Numbered from the stretch's first letter, positions 11,290 to 18,242 are shown. The stretch is DNA of 45,675 nt from an uncultured Collinsella sp. (GCA_934654765.1 CAKUGX010000004.1:1-45675); one strand, 5' to 3'. Notes: generated by a model from the sequence alone, not told the origin. Program-made: numbers and translations.

Positions 11290-11354
11290 GTCGCTCCCCT
11301 TTCTTTCGGGCGGGTTTCGACTGTTCTATATCGCAGATACTATCGCAGAAAAAT

Positions 11355-11370
11355 GTTTCCGCAGGGTTAA
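11355..11370 (-). promoter_or_regulatory. Candidate GlnR box upstream of glnA
   Basis: The minus strand reads TTAAC-CCTGCG-GAAAC, 66-81 bases upstream of the glnA start. This matches the actinobacterial GlnR consensus gTnAC-n6-GaAAC in all positions but the first. It fits regulation by the downstream GlnR-like gene; binding itself is untested. Confidence 0.45.
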
Positions 11371-11424
11371 AGCGTGTCCGGCGCTCAAAAAACGTGCGAG
11401 GGCGGGCCGGCGCGGGCCAGCGGG

Positions 11425-12447
11425 TTAGCGCGAAGTGGAGGCTCGGGACTCGATGTGGCCGGGGATCTCGATGTGCTTGGGCGCGAGCCTTGCGGCCTCG
11501 CCTACCGTGGTGGTGACGACGTCGATGCGCTCGGACAGACGCTCGACAACGCGCTCGGCAATCGCCAAGGTGTCCTGCGCGGCTGTAGTCACGCCGCCAA
11601 AGAGCACGTGGTTCCAAGGGTAGTCGTCGAACGTCGCGATCTTTAGACCCGCCGGCAGCGAGGGGCCAAGCTGGGCCAGTGCCTCGGTCAGGCGCAAGAA
11701 GACCAAGCCGTTGACGGCGATAAGGCCAAGCTTTTTACCTGCGTAATCGCGGATGGTCTCATCCAGGCGACTGATACCCTCGGCGCCACCGTCGGCCAGC
11801 GTGACGACCTCGCCGGCAAGACCGCGGCGCGAGAGCTCGTCGGTAAAGGCCTCGGCGCGCTCGCGGCGGACGGGGCTGTCGTCGCTTGCCTCGGTGAGCA
11901 GGCACAGGCGCTCGCTACCCGCGGCAGCCAGGGCGTCGACCAGGCCGGCGACCAGCTCGCGGTTGTTAGACGTCACCAAGTCGATGCCGCCGTCCTCGAT
12001 GTCGCGGTCGAGCAACACGACCGGCAGGCGCCCCGCAGCTGCGGCGATCGCCTCGTCGTTGCCGCCGCAGGTGTTGACGACCAAGCCGTCCACACCCGCG
12101 TCGATGAGCCTGGTGAGCGACTCGGCCTCCTTGGCAGGGTCGTTGCCGCTGATGGCCGTCATAAGCGAGCAGCCGCGCGCGGCGGCGCTGGCGGAAAGGC
12201 CCTCGAGCATGGCGCTCGAGAACGGGTTGGCGATGTCGGCCAGGATCACGCCGATGAGGTTGGTGCGCGAGCTGCGCAGGTTGCGCGCGGCGGCGCGGGG
12301 ACGATAGCCCGTGCGCTCGATGACCTCGGCGATGCGGGCACGGGTCTCCTCGGTCATCTGCCCAGGGCGGTTGTTGAGGTAGCGCGAAACGGTGGCCGGG
12401 CTCACGCCCGCCTCGGCGGCAATGTCTTTGATTCTCATCTGCGCCAT
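11425..12447 (-). CDS. LacI family transcriptional regulator (probable KDG/uronate regulator)
   Basis: A 340-residue LacI/GalR-type repressor. The N-terminal helix-turn-helix reads IKDIAAEAGVSPATVSRYLNN and is followed by the hinge region (RAAARNLRSSRTNLIGVILADI). The periplasmic-binding-protein-like sensor domain makes up the rest. It is divergent from kdgK. A palindromic operator, ACGAAACCGATTTCGT, lies in the shared intergenic region and is repeated exactly in the HIT-GntP and YczE promoters, so this protein is the best candidate for that regulon. The inducer is probably KDG or a phosphorylated derivative (inference). The chosen start gives a normal family length; a longer frame begins at 12495. 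Confidence 0.92.
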   Translation of the reverse strand: MAQMRIKDIAAEAGVSPATVSRYLNNRPGQMTEETRARIAEVIERTGYRPRAAARNLRSSRTNLIGVILADIANPFSSAMLEGLSASAAARGCSLMTAISGNDPAKEAESLTRLIDAGVDGLVVNTCGGNDEAIAAAAGRLPVVLLDRDIEDGGIDLVTSNNRELVAGLVDALAAAGSERLCLLTEASDDSPVRRERAEAFTDELSRRGLAGEVVTLADGGAEGISRLDETIRDYAGKKLGLIAVNGLVFLRLTEALAQLGPSLPAGLKIATFDDYPWNHVLFGGVTTAAQDTLAIAERVVERLSERIDVVTTTVGEAARLAPKHIEIPGHIESRASTSR

Positions 12448-12512
12448 GGCGCACCCCGTTTCCCATGTGTCGGCAATCTTAGCCATTTTAGGCATTTTTT
12501 TAAAAATCTCGC

Positions 12513-12539
12513 TTGCAAAACGCTGTAGGTGAGTATACT
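12513..12539 (+). promoter_or_regulatory. kdgK promoter
   Basis: TTGCAA (12513-12518) and TATACT (12534-12539) are separated by 15 bases. The same boxes, spacing and TGAGTATACTA context recur at 17984-18010, which supports this as a real promoter module. Confidence 0.6.
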
Positions 12540-12549
12540 ACAACTCGAA

Positions 12550-12578
12550 ACGAAACCGATTTCGTAAACCGATTTCGG
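12550..12578 (+). promoter_or_regulatory. Tandem LacI-type operators of the kdgK promoter
   Basis: ACGAAACCGATTTCGT (12550-12565) is a near-palindrome with one mismatch. A second copy of the core AAACCGATTTCG follows 13 bases on. Both sit over the predicted transcription start, a position suited to repression by the divergent LacI-type protein. Confidence 0.7.
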
Positions 12579-12581
12579 CAA

Positions 12582-12639
12582 GCGTTGGCACGGAGGTGCA
12601 AAGATGCACCCTACCGTCTTGGCACCTGCGTGCCAACGC
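12582..12639 (+). ncRNA. Structured leader RNA motif 1, copy 1 (upstream of kdgK)
   Basis: An 18-bp stem (12582-12599 with 12622-12639, one mismatch) closes a 22-base apical loop that contains GCACCCTACC. The second copy at 18038-18095 has the same stem length and loop size. Its loop is nearly identical, but its stem sequence is completely different and still complementary. This points to a conserved RNA structure in the 5' leader, directly downstream of the operator and 43 bases before the kdgK start. I do not recognise the family. Confidence 0.65.
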
Positions 12640-12682
12640 CATAGACAAGGTGTACGCACAAGCAAGAAGGAGCTACGCGACC

Positions 12683-13717
12683 ATGGGTAAAACGGTTCTT
12701 ACCTTCGGCGAGATCATGATGAGGCTCTCGCCCAAAGATCACCTGCGCATCGAGCAGGCCACCGAGTTCGACGTCCGCTACGGCGGCGCCGAGGCCAACA
12801 CCGCGCTTTCCCTGGCCTACCAGGGCGACAAGGCCGCTTACGTTTCCGTCGTTCCGGCCAACCGCCTGGGCGAGTGCGCCCTGCGCTCGCTGAAGGTCTA
12901 CGACGTCGACACCACGCGCGTCGTGCGTCAGGGCGACCGTCTTGGCTCCTATGTGTTTGAGGTCGGCGCCTCGCAGCGCGGCAACGGATGTGTCTACGAC
13001 CGCAAGTACTCTGCCATCAACATGGCCAAGCGCGACGTCTTTGACTGGGACGAGATCCTCAAGGGCATCGACGTCTTCTACTTCTCCGGCGTGACGCCCG
13101 CCGTCTCCGACGAGATGGCTGCCGCCTGCAAGGATGCCCTCACCGCCTGCCGCGCCAAAGGCATCACCACCGTGTGCGACGTGAACTATCGCGGCAAGAT
13201 GTGGTCGCCCGAGAAGTCGCAGGCCACCATGAAGGAGCTCCTGCCGCTCGTCGACATCTGCATCGCCAACGACGAGGACGCTCCTGCCGGTCTCGGTATG
13301 ACCTGCGTCTCCGGCTCCCTTGCCCACGGCATCGAGGAGCGCGACACCTACGTCGAGATGGCCCGTCAGATCTGCGCCGAGTACGGCTGCAAGAAGGTCG
13401 CCTCGGTCGTCCGCAACATCTCCTGCGTCGAGCGCTCCATCTGGATGGGCATGCTCTATGACGCAGAGAGCGGCAAGCACTGGTTCTCCCCTGCTCACGA
13501 TGTGCACGTGCTCGAGGGCGTTGCCGCCGGCGACGCTTTCAACGCCGGCCTCGTCCATGCCCTCATCAACGACTTCGATCCGCAGGCTGCCGTCAACTAC
13601 GCCATCGCCGCTTCGATCCTCAAGCTCACCATCAAGGGCGATTCCAACCTGGTGACCGCCGACGAGATCGCCGCCGTGGCCAACGCCGCCGACGGTGGCA
13701 CCCGCGTCGCCCGTTAA
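12683..13717 (+). CDS. kdgK: 2-keto-3-deoxygluconate kinase (PfkB family)
   Basis: A 344-residue PfkB-family sugar kinase. The start region KTVLTFGEIMMRLSP, the substrate-binding YGGAEANTALSLA and the catalytic segment GVAAGDAFNAGL with its Asp base match 2-keto-3-deoxygluconate kinases. It phosphorylates KDG to KDPG in the cytoplasm. The kdgA aldolase gene follows 255 bases downstream on the same strand, which supports KDG over other sugars. AAGGAG lies 10 bases before the chosen ATG. Expression is probably controlled by the divergent LacI-type protein and by the structured leader in front of the gene. Confidence 0.93.
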   Translation: MGKTVLTFGEIMMRLSPKDHLRIEQATEFDVRYGGAEANTALSLAYQGDKAAYVSVVPANRLGECALRSLKVYDVDTTRVVRQGDRLGSYVFEVGASQRGNGCVYDRKYSAINMAKRDVFDWDEILKGIDVFYFSGVTPAVSDEMAAACKDALTACRAKGITTVCDVNYRGKMWSPEKSQATMKELLPLVDICIANDEDAPAGLGMTCVSGSLAHGIEERDTYVEMARQICAEYGCKKVASVVRNISCVERSIWMGMLYDAESGKHWFSPAHDVHVLEGVAAGDAFNAGLVHALINDFDPQAAVNYAIAASILKLTIKGDSNLVTADEIAAVANAADGGTRVAR

Positions 13718-13732
13718 TTCGTTCCCCATTCC

Positions 13733-13772
13733 GCGGGCTGCAGTTTCCCATACCCATACCTCTGCAGCCCGC
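13733..13772 (+). promoter_or_regulatory. Hairpin after kdgK
   Basis: A perfect 11-bp stem (GCGGGCTGCAG and complement) with an 18-base loop lies 16 bases after the kdgK stop. There is no T-run, so it may be an mRNA-stabilising or processing structure between kdgK and motif 2. Confidence 0.4.
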
Positions 13773-13790
13773 TCCCCGATTCCTCCGGTC

Positions 13791-13922
13791 GGGCAAAACC
13801 ACCAGTCCCATTCCGGTTTTGCCTGGCATTTCCTACACGACTGGTCGCGCAGCCGGTTTTGGAATTGCTTGTAACCCCAAGCAGTGCCTCCGATAACCAG
13901 TCCAAAACCGGCTCATGACCAG
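13791..13922 (+). ncRNA. Structured RNA motif 2, copy A (upstream of kdgA)
   Basis: Three pairings are visible. A 9-bp stem joins GGCAAAACC (13792) and GGTTTTGCC (13815), with loop CAGTCCCATTCC. The loop's CCAGTC can pair with GACTGG at 13839-13844, forming a pseudoknot. A 13-bp stem (13851-13863 with 13901-13913) encloses a TGCTT/AAGCA hairpin and the conserved GTGCCTCCGATAACC (13884-13898). CTGGTC (13841-13846) can instead pair with GACCAG (13917-13922), excluding the pseudoknot. The second copy at 18115-18242 keeps all of this with different stem sequences. The layout resembles a riboswitch. kdgA starts 50 bases downstream. I do not recognise the family. Confidence 0.7.
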
Positions 13923-13972
13923 CCCTTTTAGCAATTACGCGCACTCGCGCGCCGCACATCGAAAGGAACATC

Positions 13973-14614
13973 ATGTTCGATCAGTTCTACACCACGCTTG
14001 AGTCCCTGGGCATCGTGCCGGTCGTCGTGCTCGACAAGGTCGAGGACGCCGCTCCGCTCGCCCATGCCCTGATGGCCGCCGGTATGAAGTCCGCCGAGGT
14101 CACCTTCCGCACCGCTTGCGCCGCCGAGTGCATCGCCGCTATGGCCGAGGCCGAGCCCGAGATGTGCGTGGGCGCCGGCACCGTCCTGACCGTAGAGCAG
14201 GTTGAGAAGGCCCGCGCCGCCGGTGCCAAGTTCATCGTCTCCCCGGGTTACAACGAGGACGTCGTCAAGCACTGCATCGACATCGACCTGCCCGTGCTGC
14301 CCGGCACCGTGACCCCCTCCGAGGTCACCGCTGCCGTCAACCTGGGCCTCAAGGTCACCAAGTTCTTCCCCGCGGCTCAGTACGGCGGCCTTAACACCAT
14401 CAAGGCCCTCGCTGCTCCGTTTGTCGGCCATCGCTTTATGCCCACCGGCGGCGTGAGCACCGCAAACGTCGAGGAGTACCTGAGCTCCTCCGCCATCATC
14501 GCCTGCGGTGGCACTTGGATGGTCAAGCCGGCTCTGTTCGCCGACGGCGACTTCTCCAAGGTCGAGCAGATCGCCCGCGAGGCCATGGACGTCGTCAAGA
14601 AGGTCCGCGGCTAG
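13973..14614 (+). CDS. kdgA: KDPG/KHG aldolase
   Basis: A 213-residue class I aldolase that splits 2-keto-3-deoxy-6-phosphogluconate to pyruvate and glyceraldehyde-3-phosphate. Family marks are the Glu in SAEVTFRT, GAGTVLTVEQ, and the Schiff-base lysine in KVTKFFPA. The length is typical. GAAAGGA precedes the ATG. It lies downstream of kdgK and of structured motif 2, and ends in a clear terminator. It finishes the uronate pathway that the rest of the window feeds. Confidence 0.96.
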   Translation: MFDQFYTTLESLGIVPVVVLDKVEDAAPLAHALMAAGMKSAEVTFRTACAAECIAAMAEAEPEMCVGAGTVLTVEQVEKARAAGAKFIVSPGYNEDVVKHCIDIDLPVLPGTVTPSEVTAAVNLGLKVTKFFPAAQYGGLNTIKALAAPFVGHRFMPTGGVSTANVEEYLSSSAIIACGGTWMVKPALFADGDFSKVEQIAREAMDVVKKVRG

Positions 14615-14634
14615 TAAGTTGCTCTCTATCGTGG

Positions 14635-14664
14635 GGGGCGCGACCTAGACCGCGCCCCTTTTTT
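14635..14664 (+). terminator. Rho-independent terminator of the kdgK-kdgA operon
   Basis: An 8-bp G/C stem (GGGGCGCG and complement) with an 8-base loop is followed by six T residues, 20 bases after the kdgA stop. Confidence 0.85.
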
Positions 14665-14665
14665 G

Positions 14666-14764
14666 AAGCGGCTCGGAAGCGTGCCGTTTCCGTCACGGAC
14701 AAGAACCGAAACCGTCTTGTATGCTGATAGAACGTGACGGAAGCGACACGCCCCCGAGCCGCTT
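14666..14764. repeat. Long imperfect palindrome (foldback) 1
   Basis: AAGCGGCTCGG (14666) pairs with CCGAGCCGCTT (14754-14764). An inner 18-bp arm (14680-14697 with 14733-14750) has two mismatches. The structure spans about 99 bases and ends in TTTTT, so it could also act as a back-up terminator. It contains no gene. Confidence 0.6.
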
Positions 14765-14812
14765 TTTCTTGACCGATTAAACTCTTCAACATAGCCCAGA
14801 GCGCCAAAACAA

Positions 14813-14876
14813 ATGCGGTGCCGTCTGGAGGAATCGACCCCTTGCTTCCGGTCTGTTCCTCCAAACGGCACCGCAT
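14813..14876. repeat. Long palindrome (foldback) 2
   Basis: ATGCGGTGCCGT (14813) pairs with ACGGCACCGCAT (14865-14876), and GGAGGAA with TTCCTCC inside, leaving a central loop of about 22 bases. It lies between foldback 1 and the first 67-bp repeat, so the 370-bp gap after kdgA consists almost entirely of palindromes. Confidence 0.6.
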
Positions 14877-14903
14877 CTTTGTGCCCCGGCCATGCCCCAA
14901 CGC

Positions 14904-14970
14904 AGTTGCGGTGAAATAGGGACTGTTTGCGCCACCTGGGCCGCAAAACAATCCCTATTTCACCGCAACT
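14904..14970. repeat. 67-bp palindromic intergenic repeat, copy 1
   Basis: The arms read AGTTGCGGTGAAATAGGGA on the left and the complement on the right, about 24 bp with one mismatch, around a ~19-base centre. Three more copies of the same length or nearly so lie at 15747, 25660 and 28649. The family is typical of REP/BIME-like or MITE-like elements. Confidence 0.75.
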
Positions 14971-14984
14971 TATGAGGGGATAGA

Positions 14985-15677
14985 TTAGATGGACGAATCT
15001 TTGGACAGTTCAAAGTAATCGGGATGCAGGGCGATAACTGGGCCCTGCTCCTCGGGCATTAGATGCAGGTGCGTCTGCGCCAGATAGCTCGCCGCATCGG
15101 TGTCGCCTTCCTTAATGGCCTCGAGGATTCGTCGGTGTTGCCGACGAATCGGCTCCCAGTCCAGATCCTGCGACACCGCACGCAGCCAGTTGTAGCGCTC
15201 AAAATGCGTGTTGATGCTCTTCATCCAATCCCACAGCATCTGGCGACCGGCAATCTCAAAGCACGTCTCGTGGAACAGGTTGTCCAGGTCAAAGAAGCGA
15301 CGCGTCTCGCTGTGGTCGAGCGACTCTGACTCGGCAAGGATTTGCTCAAGCCGGTGCTTTTGCTCGGGCGTGGCAGCAGAGCAGCACTTAATGAGCACGC
15401 TCCTCTCAAGCTTCTCGCGCAAAAAGCAGGCGTTCTCGGCACGCTCCATGCTAATTTTTGAGACATAGGTGCCGCTCTTGGGGCGCGTTTCCACCAGCTC
15501 CTGCTCGCGCAGGCGCACAAAGGACTCGCGGATGGGCGTGCGCCCGATCCCCGTCTCCTTTTCCAGACCAATCGCCGAAAGGCGCGTGCCGGGCTTGAGC
15601 TCGGCATAGATGATCTTGGAGCGCAATGCGTTGTATGCCTGGTCTTGCAGACTCTGATAATGCTGGTGCTGTTCCAT
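14985..15677 (-). CDS. GntR family transcriptional regulator (FCD subfamily)
   Basis: A 230-residue regulator. The winged helix (about residues 10-75) includes LKPGTRLSAIGLEKETGIGRTPIRESF. The rest is an FCD all-helical sensor domain with candidate metal/ligand residues in the DLDNLFHETCF segment and later histidines. The open frame reaches upstream into the 67-bp repeat, but MEQHQHYQSL at 15677 gives the normal family length, so that start is preferred. It sits between two palindromic repeats and converges with neither operon. FCD regulators often sense sugar acids, so a role in the neighbouring uronate or gluconate genes is plausible. Confidence 0.9.
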   Translation of the reverse strand: MEQHQHYQSLQDQAYNALRSKIIYAELKPGTRLSAIGLEKETGIGRTPIRESFVRLREQELVETRPKSGTYVSKISMERAENACFLREKLERSVLIKCCSAATPEQKHRLEQILAESESLDHSETRRFFDLDNLFHETCFEIAGRQMLWDWMKSINTHFERYNWLRAVSQDLDWEPIRRQHRRILEAIKEGDTDAASYLAQTHLHLMPEEQGPVIALHPDYFELSKDSSI

Positions 15678-15746
15678 AAAGCCCTCGGATAAACCCTCGG
15701 TTAGTCGAATACCACCATGCAATACTATCGCATCCCCCGCCTCCGC

Positions 15747-15813
15747 AGTTGCGGTGAAATAGGGACTGTCTGCGCCTCCTGGGCTGCTAAACAATCCCTA
15801 TTTCACCGCAACT
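15747..15813. repeat. 67-bp palindromic intergenic repeat, copy 2
   Basis: Same arms as copy 1 (AGTTGCGGTGAAATAGGGA) and the same 67-base length, with a slightly different centre. It lies upstream of the GntR gene. Confidence 0.75.
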
Positions 15814-15868
15814 TAAGGGGGAATGGGCTGAATGGTCGGGAGATGATTGCCGTTGTTGCAGGAGAAAA

Positions 15869-15913
15869 GCAAGGCCCAAAGACGGTTATCCTAGAACCGT
15901 CTTTGGGCCTTGC
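15869..15913 (-). terminator. Rho-independent terminator of the HIT-GntP operon
   Basis: A perfect 19-bp stem (GCAAGGCCCAAAGACGGTT and complement) with a 7-base loop lies 36 bases after the permease stop; the minus strand continues with TTTTCTCC. Confidence 0.85.
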
Positions 15914-15948
15914 CGCAAGTGCGTTCTATAAAAGCAATCCACTCAAGC

Positions 15949-17283
15949 CTAGATAAACAGGCTCAGGATCAGAACCATGATCAGGCCAACAACAGAGTTG
16001 ACGAGCTCAAGCAGGCCCCACGTCTTGTACGTGTCCTTCATCGACAGACCAAACGACTGCTGGAACAGCAGATAGCCGCCGTCGTACATGGGCGTAATGG
16101 TGTTGGATGCGCAAGCGCAGACGAGCACTGCCAGCACCGGGTTAATGCCAAACTGTGCAACCATCGGCGCCACAACGCCAGCAGCAGTAATGGCCGAGAC
16201 GGTACCCTGACCGGTAAGCAGGCGAAGAACAACCGTAATCACCCAGGCGAGAATCAGCGGAGACACCGGCATCAGGCTCACCATATCGGCGAGGGTCGCG
16301 CCAACGCCAGAGGTAATGATGACCTGCTTCATGATGCCGCCGGCACCAATAACGAGCAGCACGTTCGCGACGCCCTTAATGGCATCAGACATAGAACTCG
16401 AGATCTCGCCGCCATCCATACCGCGCGTGTAGCCATAGGCCACCATGGCGAGAATCATCGTGATAAGCATGGTGATATCGGCGCTGCCGATGCAGCTGGC
16501 AAGGTCGTAGGCAAAGCAGCCCTCGCCTACGGTGTTCTTAACAATCGAAGCACCAATCATGATGATGGCGGGAAACAGCGGCACCAGAATGGAGAGCCAA
16601 AACGGCGGCAGCTCCTCGGCAGGCTTACGCTCAGCCGGCTTCATAACGTTGCCGAGCGGCATGTCATCAAGACCGGGAATAACGTGGCACAGCAAAAGGC
16701 CAGAGCAGATAAGCGTCGGGATGGTGACGATCAGGCCAAAGATGTAAACAGGCGGGACCTCGGCACCAAAGGCGCTCACCAGAGCCATGGGACCAGGCTG
16801 CGGCGGAAAGAGGGAGTGGCCCATCGTGGTGCCAGACACCGCCGGGATAATCAGGCGCATATAGGGAATATCGGCCTCTTTTGCGATGCTGATGACGAGC
16901 GGGGTAACAATGAGAAACGCTACCTCGTAGAACATACTCATACCAAAGATGACACCGATGATCAGCAGCGCGACGGGCAACAGCTTAATGCCGAGCTTAT
17001 CGACGATGGTATCGGCAATCTGCTGTGAGGCGCCCGAATCGGTCATCAGCTTTCCGATGGCGGCACCAAAAATGATGATAAGCGCGAGCGACTTGAGCGT
17101 TCCGCCGAGTCCGTCTTCCATGGTGGCAACGAGGTCGCCCACAGAAATACCGTCGGCAAGGCCGATAAAGATGGCGGAAAGGATGAGCGCGATGATGCTG
17201 TTAATCTTAAATTTAACGATCATGGCAACCAGCAGGACAACGCCCACCAGCACCCAAAGGAGTGAAACAACTCCCGCATCCAT
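15949..17283 (-). CDS. GntP family sugar-acid permease
   Basis: A 444-residue membrane protein with about twelve or more hydrophobic segments. It matches the gluconate:H+ symporter family (GntP), with FEVAFLIV-like FYEVAFLIVTPLV, SGTTMGHSLFPPQPGP and TGQGTVSAITAAGVVAP. Such permeases import gluconate, KDG-like acids or other aldonates. It follows the HIT gene by 66 bases with an AGAGGAG site, so the two are co-transcribed. The promoter upstream of HIT carries the same operator as kdgK, which suggests a substrate that enters the KDG pathway. The exact substrate is not determined. Confidence 0.9.
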   Translation of the reverse strand: MDAGVVSLLWVLVGVVLLVAMIVKFKINSIIALILSAIFIGLADGISVGDLVATMEDGLGGTLKSLALIIIFGAAIGKLMTDSGASQQIADTIVDKLGIKLLPVALLIIGVIFGMSMFYEVAFLIVTPLVISIAKEADIPYMRLIIPAVSGTTMGHSLFPPQPGPMALVSAFGAEVPPVYIFGLIVTIPTLICSGLLLCHVIPGLDDMPLGNVMKPAERKPAEELPPFWLSILVPLFPAIIMIGASIVKNTVGEGCFAYDLASCIGSADITMLITMILAMVAYGYTRGMDGGEISSSMSDAIKGVANVLLVIGAGGIMKQVIITSGVGATLADMVSLMPVSPLILAWVITVVLRLLTGQGTVSAITAAGVVAPMVAQFGINPVLAVLVCACASNTITPMYDGGYLLFQQSFGLSMKDTYKTWGLLELVNSVVGLIMVLILSLFI

Positions 17284-17349
17284 AATTAAACTCCTCTAAC
17301 GAGTTATGCAATTGTGCGTTTTGCAATACAGGGGGATACCCCAAGCGCC

Positions 17350-17784
17350 TTACAGGTTGGCGATGATTGCCTTGGCGATCTCGTCGTACTGAGCCGGCTC
17401 GAGCGTGACACGGCCGGGGTTCATGGCAAACACGTCGCCGAACTCAAACGAATCATCCTTGTACTTAGGGACGATGTGGACATGCAGGTGATGCATAGTG
17501 TCGCCGTAGGCGCCAAAGTTGATCTTGTCGGGGTTGAACGCCTTGTGCAGCGCGGCGGCAACGTGGCGGACGTCGGCCATAAAGGCAGCCGCGTCTTCCT
17601 CGGACATGCAAGAAATGTCGTCGACATGCTGCTTGGAGGCAACGATCACACGGCCCTTGTGGCTCTGCTCCTTAAACAAGATGAGCTTGCTGGCAGGCAG
17701 GTCGAGCATGGGGATGCCAAAAGCATCCACGAGCGTATTATCGGTCCCGCACATGCAATACGAGCAATCGGTGTGCTGTTCCAT
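17350..17784 (-). CDS. HIT family hydrolase
   Basis: A 144-residue histidine-triad nucleotide-binding protein. The triad reads MHHLHVHIVP (His99, His101, His103). An N-terminal CSYCMCG resembles the zinc-binding cysteines of some HIT proteins. These enzymes hydrolyse nucleoside phosphoramidates or dinucleotides. The start at 17784 is preceded by GAAAGGACC; the longer frame has no such site. It is the first gene of the GntP permease operon, and the operator at 17887-17914 lies upstream. Why a HIT hydrolase is tied to a sugar-acid permease is unclear. Confidence 0.92.
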   Translation of the reverse strand: MEQHTDCSYCMCGTDNTLVDAFGIPMLDLPASKLILFKEQSHKGRVIVASKQHVDDISCMSEEDAAAFMADVRHVAAALHKAFNPDKINFGAYGDTMHHLHVHIVPKYKDDSFEFGDVFAMNPGRVTLEPAQYDEIAKAIIANL

Positions 17785-17886
17785 GATGGTCCTTTCGATC
17801 TGGACAAAAATGAATGTCGCTATTTTTAGCAGGTGCAATCCCCCTGTTTGCACCACCCAAATACGGATAGAGACAACGCATGCGTA

Positions 17887-17914
17887 GTTGATACGAAATC
17901 GGTTTCGTATCAAC
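17887..17914 (-). promoter_or_regulatory. LacI-type operator upstream of the HIT-GntP operon
   Basis: A 28-base palindrome with 12-bp perfect arms (GTTGATACGAAA and complement). Its core (17893-17908) is the exact reverse complement of the kdgK operator ACGAAACCGATTTCGT. Confidence 0.75.
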
Positions 17915-17949
17915 TTTCGCCATCATACAACTAATGAGTTGTTTCATTT

Positions 17950-17965
17950 AGGTGAACGTTCACCT
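17950..17965. promoter_or_regulatory. Second-class LacI-type operator in the HIT/YczE divergent region
   Basis: AGGTGAACGTTCACCT is a perfect 16-bp palindrome. The same GTGAACGTTCAC core recurs at 24594, 32221, 32262, 40351, 40391, 40514, 45289 and 45327, so this region is under two regulators. Confidence 0.7.
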
Positions 17966-17983
17966 TTTCTTTCAAATTTATAT

Positions 17984-18034
17984 TTGCAAATTCTTGTGGT
18001 TGAGTATACTAGGCAGCAACGAAACCGATTTCGT
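17984..18034 (+). promoter_or_regulatory. Promoter and operator of the YczE-like gene
   Basis: TTGCAA (17984-17989), 15 bases, TATACT (18005-18010), then the operator ACGAAACCGATTTCGT (18019-18034). Sequence and order match the kdgK promoter at 12513-12565. Confidence 0.65.
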
Positions 18035-18037
18035 TAA

Positions 18038-18095
18038 GCGTGCGCATCAAGATGCTAAGACGCACCCTACCATCTTGGCATCTTGATGTGCACGC
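18038..18095 (+). ncRNA. Structured leader RNA motif 1, copy 2
   Basis: An 18-bp stem (18038-18055 with 18078-18095, one G-U pair) closes a 22-base loop containing GCACCCTACC. The stem shares almost no sequence with copy 1, yet both are fully paired and have the same length. This is compensatory change on a large scale. It begins 3 bases after the operator and is followed by motif 2 after about 20 bases. Confidence 0.65.
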
Positions 18096-18114
18096 AGCCT
18101 CTTTGCTTTCCTCC

Positions 18115-18242
18115 CGCCTTGCCAAGCCCTTCAGTCCCATTCCGGCAACGCAAGGCATTCCCACATGACTGACCAGGGGCCGGCTCTTCTGCTTGTTAAA
18201 AGCAGTGCCTCCGATAACCCTCTTCGCGCCGGCCCAGGTCAG
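18115..18242 (+). ncRNA. Structured RNA motif 2, copy B (upstream of the YczE-like gene)
   Basis: An 8-position stem GCCTTGCC (18116) with GGCAACGC (18144) has one mismatch; its loop ends in CAGTCCCATTCC. CAGTC can pair with GACTG (18167-18171) as a pseudoknot. GGCCGGC (18178) pairs with GCCGGCC (18228), enclosing a TGCTT/AAGCA hairpin and the conserved GTGCCTCCGATAACC (18205-18219). CTGACC (18169) can pair with GGTCAG (18237-18242) and would compete with the pseudoknot. The gene start lies 35 bases downstream. See copy A at 13791-13922 for the comparison. Confidence 0.7.

Noticed and set aside
13884..13898. Cyclic di-GMP or other known riboswitch core
   Set aside because: CCTCCG followed by AACC recalls GEMM-I elements, but the remaining conserved parts and helices do not fit; I could not match it to any class I know.
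14595..14951. Small protein gene in the gap after kdgA
   Set aside because: It spans two palindromes and the 67-bp repeat and has no ribosome site or family features.
15678..15794. N-terminal extension of the GntR regulator
   Set aside because: It translates the 67-bp repeat; a similar peptide arises at the other copy (14595-14951). The start at 15677 gives the normal family length.
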